DNA of 6,466 bases from Anaerolineae bacterium (lineage in GTDB: Bacteria > Chloroflexota > Anaerolineae > B4-G1). The stretch covers positions 1 through 6,466 of the forward strand of contig JADHWW010000209.1 of NCBI GenBank assembly GCA_016783285.1, in the 5' to 3' direction. Made by a program: the position numbers and the translations under genes. Shown piece after piece: positions 1 through 4,365 of this stretch; positions within the stretch are counted from its first letter, which is position 1, and every line of letters starts with the position of its first letter. Under the pieces are notes generated by a model, which ran no database searches, had not been told where the DNA came from, and saw nothing but the letters and a program-made list of their open reading frames with translations.

Positions 1-654
1 GAGGGCCATCGCACAGGTGGGCGTGCCCAGCAGCGCAGCCCCCAGTGCCTCCACCGCGTAGGTCATCGGCAGGGTCCGGGCCAGCACCTGCAGGACAGCG
101 GGCAGGTGATCCAGGGGCACGAAAACGCCGCAGAGGAAGATCATCGGGAAGCGGATCAGGTTAGCCAGTGTCTGGGCCTCGAAGACCTCCTGAACGGCCA
201 CGGAGATGAAGGCCCCCAGGGCGGAGAAGGCCATCGTGGAGAGGAGAAGCGTCAGGATGGCCGGGGCCAGTCGCCAGGCCGCCAGATCGAAGCCGATGGT
301 CACACCGACCAGCGCCACCATACCGATGGCCAGGCCGAACATCACCCCGCCCAGCACCTTCCCCGCCAGCATCGCCGGCAGGGTGAGGGGGGCCAGGAGC
401 AATCGCTCCAGCGCCCCAGTGCGCCGCTCGAAGGTGATGACGATGGCTTCCATAGAAGTGGCGCTGAACAGGGCAGTCATCGCCACCAACCCGGGGGCCA
501 GTGCCCGCAGGTCGCCAGGGGTGCGGACGGCAAAGGCCAGGATGAGCGCGCCCGGGAAGAGGATACCCCAACTGATGTTGGGCGGCTTCAGATAATAGGC
601 CCGCATGTCCTTGAGGGCGATGTAGAAGATACCTCGTAAGTCGTCACGCCACAT
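1..654 (-). CDS. ABC-2 type export permease (3' end beyond window)
   Basis: Membrane subunit of an ABC-2 exporter, partner of the ATPase encoded just upstream. The frame is open for 218 codons from the ATG at 654 to the left edge, so the C-terminus is missing. The protein starts MWRDDLRGIFYIALKDMRAY, a cytoplasmic N-terminus with an amphipathic helix. Hydrophobic spans lie near residues 27-43, 52-73, 95-118, 127-152 and 163-180. The cytoplasmic loop FERRTGALERLLLAP (75-89) matches the E-R...G-LE-L loop typical of ABC-2 permeases, thought to contact the ATPase. The late segment with FVPLDHLP, followed by LPMTYAVEAL, is also family-typical. The ATG shares one base with the ATPase stop (TGATG), and a G-rich SD (AAGGGGGG) precedes it inside the ATPase gene, so translational coupling is likely. 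The substrate cannot be told from sequence; drug, lipid or polysaccharide precursors are all possible. Confidence 0.88.
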   Translation of the reverse strand, partial: MWRDDLRGIFYIALKDMRAYYLKPPNISWGILFPGALILAFAVRTPGDLRALAPGLVAMTALFSATSMEAIVITFERRTGALERLLLAPLTLPAMLAGKVLGGVMFGLAIGMVALVGVTIGFDLAAWRLAPAILTLLLSTMAFSALGAFISVAVQEVFEAQTLANLIRFPMIFLCGVFVPLDHLPAVLQVLARTLPMTYAVEALGAALLGTPTCAMAL

Positions 655-1568
655 CACCGCCCCCCCTTTTCGGCCAGCATCACCTCCGCGCTGAGCTCGG
701 TCAGTTGGATGAAAGCATCTTCCAACGTGGGCTGCAGCGTGTTCATAGACACCATCCGCTTCCCCTCCGCCTTGGCGTGAGCCAGGGCGATGTGCAGGGC
801 AGCCTCCACGCTCTCGCCGTGGAACCGTAACCGCTCCTCGCCCATCACCGCACCGGCCAAGTGCGCCTCCACCGTGGCCCCTCGCTGCACACAGGCCTTG
901 AGGTTTTCCACCGTATCCAGCGCCACGACGCCCCCTTGCACCAGCAAGGCCACCCGGTCGGCCAGCCGTTCCGCCTCCTCCATGTAGTGAGTGGTCAGAA
1001 AGATGGTCACTCCCTCCTCCCGTAGTCGTTCGATGAGGGCTCGCAGACCACGGGCACTGACCACGTCCAGTCCCACCGTCGGCTCGTCCAGGAAGATGAG
1101 ACGGGGGCGATGGATCAGGGCGGCAGCCACCGTCAGCGCCCGCTTCATCCCCCGCGAGAGTCTCGCAAAGGGCGCATCCCGCTTCTCCTCCAGGCGAAAG
1201 CGGCGCAGGAGTCCGTCGGCCCGCGCCTCGCGCTCCCGCCGGGGCACGCCGTAGAGGGCAGCTATGAAGAGCAGGTTGTCACGGGCGGTGAGTTCGTCGT
1301 AGAGGTTTGATCTCTCCGGCACTACCCCTACCTGCTTCTTGATGCGGGGCAGGTCTCGAGACAGATCCAGCCCCAGCACTCGCGCTTGGCCCGAGGTCGG
1401 GCGGGTCAGACCGGTTAGCATACGGATAGTAGTCGTCTTCCCGGCCCCGTTAGGCCCTAGCAGAGCGAAGACCTCCCCTGCCCGCACATCGAAGGAGATG
1501 TGGTCTACGGCGGTCAGCAGGCCATAGACTTTGGCCAGCCCTTCAGTCTCAACAGCCAAGGTCGTCAT
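654..1568 (-). CDS. ABC transporter ATP-binding protein (ABC-2 exporter, DrrA-like)
   Basis: Cytoplasmic ATPase of 304 aa that should power the permease encoded immediately downstream. Walker A is GPNGAGKTT (residues 38-46), Walker B LIFLDEP (157-163) with catalytic E162, D-loop GLD (166-168) and H-loop H194. The signature motif is LSRGMK (137-142) rather than LSGGQ, and the Q-loop position carries E85 (VVPERSNLYDEL); both variants occur in ABC-2 ATPases. About 90 residues follow the catalytic core, ending in a TLEDAFIQLT motif typical of this subfamily. The ATG at 1568 has a strong SD, GGAGGAT (1582-1576), seven bases upstream, which fixes the start. The stop overlaps the permease start by one base. 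The ATPase is intact and should be functional; the exported substrate is unknown. Confidence 0.93.
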   Translation of the reverse strand: MTTLAVETEGLAKVYGLLTAVDHISFDVRAGEVFALLGPNGAGKTTTIRMLTGLTRPTSGQARVLGLDLSRDLPRIKKQVGVVPERSNLYDELTARDNLLFIAALYGVPRREREARADGLLRRFRLEEKRDAPFARLSRGMKRALTVAAALIHRPRLIFLDEPTVGLDVVSARGLRALIERLREEGVTIFLTTHYMEEAERLADRVALLVQGGVVALDTVENLKACVQRGATVEAHLAGAVMGEERLRFHGESVEAALHIALAHAKAEGKRMVSMNTLQPTLEDAFIQLTELSAEVMLAEKGGR

Positions 1569-1745
1569 CGGTGCAATCCTCCAATCACAGTTGCAGGCCG
1601 ATCTATCACAGGGGGCTCATTGCCAGGTTGTGCTCCCCCACGGTTCTGCGAAGACCAGCCAGAACCCTCCGTAGCCGTCAACGTAGAAAGGTGTCTGCAT
1701 CCTCGATCACCAGGAAATTGATGGATAGATGTTTTCCTCAGACCT
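1569..1745 (-). other. Leader region upstream of the ABC exporter operon
   Basis: This 177-nt stretch separates the CDF stop from the ABC ATPase start. It holds no convincing ORF. The ATPase SD is at its end. Two possible hairpins lie side by side (1611-1639 and 1642-1666). A TTGACG hexamer is visible on the minus strand, but no good -10 lies at the right distance, so I do not assign a promoter. Co-transcription from the CDF promoter is therefore possible. Confidence 0.4.
1611..1666 (-). repeat. Two adjacent inverted repeats (possible RNA hairpins)
   Basis: GGTTCTG (1642-1648) and CAGAACC (1660-1666) form a perfect 7-bp stem with an 11-nt loop. Just next to it, GGGGG (1611-1615) and CCCCC (1635-1639) could form a 5-bp stem with a 19-nt loop. 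Neither is followed by a T-run on either strand, so they do not look like intrinsic terminators. They would sit in the 5' leader of the ABC operon transcript. The first stem is solid as sequence; the function is unknown. Confidence 0.35.
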
Positions 1746-2648
1746 TTAACTTATATCCAGCGAGGTCGCTGGGTGATAATGGACGTGAACTCGGCGCATG
1801 AACTCGATGCGCTTGATCAGAGTGCTTTCGACCTGAGTGGCAATCTCATCGCCTTCGGTCACGCTCAACGAACCGTCGACGCCGATAGTCACGTTGGCTA
1901 CCAGGTATGGTCCGAACCGGTGGGCGCGGATTTCTTCAACCTGCTGTACGCCCGGAATAGTGTCCAACAATCTGGTAATTTGTTGAGCCAGTGCCTGGCC
2001 AGGTATGGTATCCATCAAATCTGCGGTTGCCTCACGCAGAATCTCGATGCCCGTGCGCAGGATGATCAGTGCAACCAGCGCCCCGGCCAGCGGGTCAACC
2101 CAGGAGTAGCCCATTCGGCCGAAGAAGATGCCAACCGTCGCTGCCAGGGCGGAGAATATGTCGTTGCGGTGATCGTAGGCCAGTGCCAGCACGGCGGCGT
2201 TCTGGATCTGTCGGCCTATTCGTTGCGTCCAAATCGTCAACCCCAGTTTGAGTGCCACCGTGAGCAACCCCACCCACAAAGTGCCAATCGCGGCCCCGCC
2301 GAAGTCACTCTGTCCAATCAACAAATCGTACACGTTGTTGACCGCATCCCAGAAAATGGCGATGGCGGTGGTCATCACAAACGAGCCCACGACCACTGCC
2401 GCGATGTTTTCCATCTGGCTGTGGCCGTATGGATGCTCTTCATCGGGTGGCTTCCCGGCCAGCCGCATAAACACGCTGACCACAATCCCGTAAGCCACGT
2501 CGGAGGTGGAGTTGACGCCATCTGCAAGCAAGGCCGGGCTGTGGCCCAAAACGCCGATGCTCGTTTTCAAGGCGGCCAGAAAGATGTTGGCGGCCAGTCC
2601 AAGGTTGATAGTCAAGATGCCTTTACGTTTTCGCTGTTCATGGATCAT
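1746..2648 (-). CDS. Cation diffusion facilitator (CDF) metal exporter, probably Mn2+-type
   Basis: Inner-membrane metal-ion/proton antiporter of the CDF family; the 300-aa length is normal. Six spans fall near residues 11-33, 38-62, 84-107, 118-140, 150-176 and 183-203, followed by a cytoplasmic domain from about 210. The TM2 motif HSPALLADGVNSTSD (36-50) and the loop motif HPYGH (72-76) are diagnostic. Aligned with E. coli YiiP, the transport site would be N46 and D50 (TM2) plus D159 and D163 (TM5, YDHRND). This N-D-D-D set is the arrangement I recall for manganese exporters such as pneumococcal MntE, in contrast to DDHD in YiiP and HDHD in zinc exporters. The C-terminal domain keeps H243 and a histidine-rich HVHYH strand (288-292), which can bind metal and regulate transport. 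ATG at 2648 with GAGGT (2657-2653) four bases upstream. It has its own promoter. The family call is firm; the metal is inferred. Confidence 0.92.
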   Translation of the reverse strand: MIHEQRKRKGILTINLGLAANIFLAALKTSIGVLGHSPALLADGVNSTSDVAYGIVVSVFMRLAGKPPDEEHPYGHSQMENIAAVVVGSFVMTTAIAIFWDAVNNVYDLLIGQSDFGGAAIGTLWVGLLTVALKLGLTIWTQRIGRQIQNAAVLALAYDHRNDIFSALAATVGIFFGRMGYSWVDPLAGALVALIILRTGIEILREATADLMDTIPGQALAQQITRLLDTIPGVQQVEEIRAHRFGPYLVANVTIGVDGSLSVTEGDEIATQVESTLIKRIEFMRRVHVHYHPATSLDIS

Positions 2649-2741
2649 TGTGACCTCGAAGCCTCTCTCGTTTCAGACTGCAACAGGAACAGCCCGATTG
2701 AGCCATCCCACAGAACTGCCTCCGTCTACTCTGTGCGGCGC

Positions 2742-2770
2742 ATTCTACTACATGGAGACAATGCTGTCCA
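2742..2770 (-). promoter_or_regulatory. Sigma70-type promoter for the CDF gene
   Basis: On the minus strand TGGACA (2770-2765) is a 5-of-6 match to the -35 consensus. It is followed after exactly 17 bases by TAGAAT (2747-2742), a 5-of-6 match to the -10. Transcription would start near 2735, giving a leader of about 87 nt before the CDF ATG. Position, spacing and hexamers agree, but this is prediction only. Confidence 0.6.
2757..2768. promoter_or_regulatory. Candidate operator dyad overlapping the -35 of the CDF promoter
   Basis: GACA-N4-TGTC is a perfect 4+4 inverted repeat covering part of the -35 hexamer and the start of the spacer. Flanking bases extend it imperfectly (TGGAGACA against TGTCCA). 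A repressor bound here would block RNA polymerase, as expected for a metal-responsive exporter. It does not match a metalloregulator box I know, and short dyads occur by chance. Confidence 0.25.
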
Positions 2771-2847
2771 GTCCGATACGGCCCTTTTCCTGCTTTAGCC
2801 CAGGTCACGGTCTGCGAAGACTGATCGGAACTGCGTCGGGCGTGATT

Positions 2848-3372
2848 TCATCTGTCTGGCCGAAAGGTATCCAGGACACTGTGGGGGGGAAAGGTAATCG
2901 CCCTGGGTCTACAGATGTCAGCACACAAACTGCACCCCACCACGCACTTGAACGGTTCCACTACCTCGACCTTACCATCGGAGGTAGGGGCCAGGACATC
3001 GTACGTGCACAGTTTGAGACACAAGCCGCACCCATTGCACAGATCCGCCGCTATCATAGGGTACCAGGAAATGTGCTCGCGCGGGTGGCCGCGCCACATG
3101 CCGTAGTTGACCGGCGGCGGCTTGTCGCCACCTGCCCGCTGGTCAGCGTATTGGCAGTATTCGCGCCGCAATGCCTTGGCAAAGTCGTCCACTGCTGCCT
3201 TGGGGATGTAGTTATGCGCCCGGACGCGCTCGACCAACTCCGGCCCCAGGTCCGCTTCGTCCGGCCGACGTCCCTGCTCGTACAACTCTTCGAACAACTC
3301 GTCCAGCCCCTGCATCCCGGCCGGCGCCCGCCCCACCAGGATCTGACGGTAACTCAATTTCGCCATACTCAT
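2848..3372 (-). CDS. Dicluster [4Fe-4S] ferredoxin-type protein with unrecognised N-terminal region
   Basis: Electron-transfer protein of about 174 aa, probably cytoplasmic since no signal peptide or membrane span is visible. The C-terminal part has two cysteine motifs: CNGCGLCLKLC (CX2CX2CX3C, Cys 112, 115, 118, 122) and CVVGCSLCADIC (CX3CX2CX3C, Cys 143, 147, 150, 154), so two [4Fe-4S] clusters are expected. The first 110 residues are charged and helical-looking (DELFEELYEQGRRPDEADLG, then NYIPKAAVDDFAKALRREY). I do not recognise them as a named domain. The start is taken as the ATG at 3372; the in-frame ATG at 3366 (MAKLSYRQ) is equally possible, with only weak GGATGAG-like SDs. An upstream in-frame TTG at 3459 would overlap the preceding gene and is unlikely. 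It is the last gene of the thioredoxin-ccdA-small protein-ferredoxin series and may supply or accept electrons in that thiol pathway (inference). Confidence 0.85.
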   Translation of the reverse strand: MSMAKLSYRQILVGRAPAGMQGLDELFEELYEQGRRPDEADLGPELVERVRAHNYIPKAAVDDFAKALRREYCQYADQRAGGDKPPPVNYGMWRGHPREHISWYPMIAADLCNGCGLCLKLCTYDVLAPTSDGKVEVVEPFKCVVGCSLCADICRPRAITFPPHSVLDTFRPDR

Positions 3373-3418
3373 CTCATCCGCGTGATCTTCCCACCGGGAA
3401 GATGCAATCCTCCGCTCA

Positions 3419-3691
3419 TCAGTCGCCTTCAAAGTAGTAAAGCGACGGGATTTGTTCAAACGCGGATCGCAACGCCGGCTTGAGGCGCTCGTAGGCCCAG
3501 GTGACCTCCACGTCCCTCAATGGAGGGTTACCCAACAGGTATTTGACCAGCCGGAAGGCGTTCACGCCGCCGCCCACATCCTCGCCCTGGCGCAACAGCG
3601 CGTGGACGGCGTCCTCGGCGAAGGCCGGCATCAACTGATGGTTAAGCGCCTCAACTTGCTGTCTCAACTCTTTGTATGCTATAGCGCTCAC
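3419..3691 (-). CDS. Small conserved-looking protein of unknown function in the redox cluster
   Basis: About 90 aa from the GTG at 3691, or 87 from the ATA at 3682. I do not recognise the family. It is soluble in appearance, with no cysteine, no membrane span and no signal peptide. It is mostly helical in character: KELRQQVEALNHQLMPAFAED, then NAFRLVKYLLGNPPLRD, then a C-terminal segment ending in LYYFEGD. It lies 72 nt after ccdA and 46 nt before the ferredoxin ATG, on the same strand, so co-transcription is likely and a role as partner or chaperone of the ferredoxin is possible. The start is odd: the strong SD AAGGAGGTGA (3697-3688) contains the GTG itself, and the correctly spaced codon is ATA (3682-3680). 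The frame also continues upstream through a single TGA into a 14-codon ORF with its own SD. The gene may be intact with an unusual start, or recently damaged. Confidence 0.6.
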   Translation of the reverse strand: MSAIAYKELRQQVEALNHQLMPAFAEDAVHALLRQGEDVGGGVNAFRLVKYLLGNPPLRDVEVTWAYERLKPALRSAFEQIPSLYYFEGD

Positions 3692-3697
3692 CTCCTT
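3688..3697 (-). promoter_or_regulatory. Strong Shine-Dalgarno with no canonical start at proper spacing
   Basis: AAGGAGGTGA on the minus strand is close to the full complement of the 16S rRNA 3' end. The only GTG in frame overlaps it. The codon eight bases after AAGGAGG is ATA (3682-3680), in frame with the 90-aa protein. This site decides the start problem of that gene. Confidence 0.7.
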
Positions 3698-3703
3698 GCA
3701 CCG

Positions 3704-3748
3704 TCACTCCCGCCGGCCGATGGCTGGCATATTCACCGCCAGCATCAT
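3704..3748 (-). other. 14-codon mini-ORF with SD, in frame with the 90-aa gene
   Basis: GGAGG (3755-3751) precedes ATG ATG (3748-3743), opening a peptide MMLAVNMPAIGRRE that ends at TGA (3706-3704). The frame after the TGA runs directly into the 90-aa protein (RCKEV, then SAIAYKEL). It may be a leader peptide, a separate micro-protein, or the true N-terminus of the downstream gene cut by a nonsense mutation. Nothing in the sequence alone chooses between these. Confidence 0.3.
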
Positions 3749-3763
3749 TTCCTCCGTTACATA

Positions 3764-4292
3764 TCAAGCGATCCACAGGAAATACAACCCCACGCCCAGG
3801 ATAATTGTCGCGCTCACCTTTTCGATCACCGGCGACCACCGGCCAAACGACCGCAGCCGCTTGATCACGCCGGTAAAAGTTCCTGCCAGCACGATCGGCA
3901 CCCCTCGCCCCAGCGCATAGACGAACAACAGCGCCGCGCCGTAGGCCAAAGCGCCCTGTTGGGTCATCACGTAGGTGAGGATCGCCGCCAGTACCGGAGT
4001 GGCACATTGGGAAGCCACCAGCCCGGAGACCAGCCCCAGGGCCAGCGCGCCGGGAATCCCCTTGAGGCCAATTCGCTCCCGCAAGCGCCCCATCCAGGGG
4101 ATTTCCGGCAGACGGAACGCCCCCAGCATATGCAGCGCGATCAGGAAACAGACACCGGCGACCACGTAGTACCAGAGTCGAGAGGCGCCTCCAATCATAC
4201 CCCCGACCAGCGTCGCCACCACGCCCAACGCCATGAAGGTGATAGCCAATCCGGTGGCAAAGGTCAGCGACAGCGCGAAGGAGCGTCCCCGC
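3764..4292 (-). pseudogene. ccdA: CcdA/DsbD-like thiol-electron carrier, 3' fragment (IS-disrupted)
   Basis: C-terminal part (reconstructed residues about 51-225) of a CcdA-type membrane protein. That family passes reducing power from cytoplasmic thioredoxin across the membrane to extracytoplasmic thiol proteins, for example in cytochrome c maturation. The frame enters from the insertion sequence as RGRSFALSLTFATGLAIT and continues through spans near TFMALGVVATLVGGMIGG, LWYYVVAGVCFLIALHML, ALALGLVSGLVASQCATPV and beyond, ending GLYFLWIA at the TGA (3766-3764). The second redox cysteine is in SQCATP (C146 of the reconstructed protein). Upstream in this frame a TGA at 4303-4301 lies inside the element, so the fragment could be translated only from internal TTG 4249 or ATG 4234, without the first cysteine. 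It is therefore expected to be non-functional. Recognition as CcdA-like is strong; the exact partner is not known. Confidence 0.88.
4285..4292. repeat. Target-site duplication, left copy
   Basis: GTCCCCGC directly abuts the left inverted repeat. It matches CTCCCCGC at 6159-6166 in seven of eight bases. Eight base pairs is the usual duplication size for IS66-family elements. The one mismatch (outermost base) points to mutation after insertion or a 7-bp duplication. Confidence 0.75.
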
Positions 4293-4316
4293 GTATCTTC
4301 TCAATAAGTTGGGGTA
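4293..4316 (+). repeat. Terminal inverted repeat, left end
   Basis: Starts GTATCTTCTCAATA, identical over 14 bases to the inward-reading right end, then four mismatches (AGTT against TTCC), then GGGGTA shared again: 20 of 24 positions match. Confidence 0.88.
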
Positions 4317-4365
4317 ACAGCCGGTGAATCACTGACAGGCGACAGAACGTTAACAACAGACTGAC

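Larger units (their letters stand above)
2649..2847 (-). other. Intergenic region between ferredoxin and CDF genes
   Basis: A 199-nt non-coding stretch. It contains the CDF promoter (2742-2770), a dyad overlapping it, and an untranslated leader of roughly 85 nt. That leader has a CACAGA/TCTGTG inverted pair just after the likely start of transcription. No recognisable intrinsic terminator follows the ferredoxin stop. Confidence 0.5.

Noticed and set aside
106..639. Long plus-strand ORF opposite the ABC permease
   Set aside because: Its product is low-complexity, rich in H, Q, G and E, with no fold-like pattern, while the minus strand encodes a clear ABC-2 permease over the same bases.
1642..1666. 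Intrinsic terminator after the CDF gene
   Set aside because: A 7-bp stem is present but no T-run follows on either strand, and it lies about 80-100 nt past the CDF stop.
1773..2798. 341-codon plus-strand ORF opposite the CDF gene
   Set aside because: Antisense shadow of a gene with all CDF motifs; the product lacks any recognisable pattern, and no SD or promoter supports it.
3369..3419. 16-codon ORF (TGATG overlap with the 90-aa stop) between the 90-aa gene and the ferredoxin
   Set aside because: Too short to judge; no own SD outside the upstream gene, and such overlaps are common by chance. It could at most aid reinitiation at the ferredoxin ATG.
3373..3459. Extended ferredoxin start at TTG 3459
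   Set aside because: Would overlap the preceding gene by 41 bases with a TTG start and no SD; the added residues look non-coding.
3698..3706. TGA as a selenocysteine codon (U-R-C) ahead of the 90-aa protein
   Set aside because: No convincing bacterial SECIS-like hairpin follows the TGA (best is a 4-bp GUGC/GCAU pair with a large loop), and a strong SD just after it suggests a new start instead.
3651..4304. 217-codon minus-strand ORF overlapping ccdA in another frame
   Set aside because: Gly/Arg-rich out-of-frame product; the other frame encodes the conserved CcdA spans and the SQCATP cysteine.
2506..4327. Large plus-strand ORFs opposite ferredoxin, the 90-aa gene and ccdA
   Set aside because: They cover several real minus-strand genes and intergenic DNA, and their composition is typical of antisense frames in GC-rich DNA.
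4293..4365. Outward-facing promoter at the IS end driving the downstream redox genes
   Set aside because: Best candidates (for example TTCACC-16-TATTGA on the minus strand) match the consensus poorly, so I do not call one.
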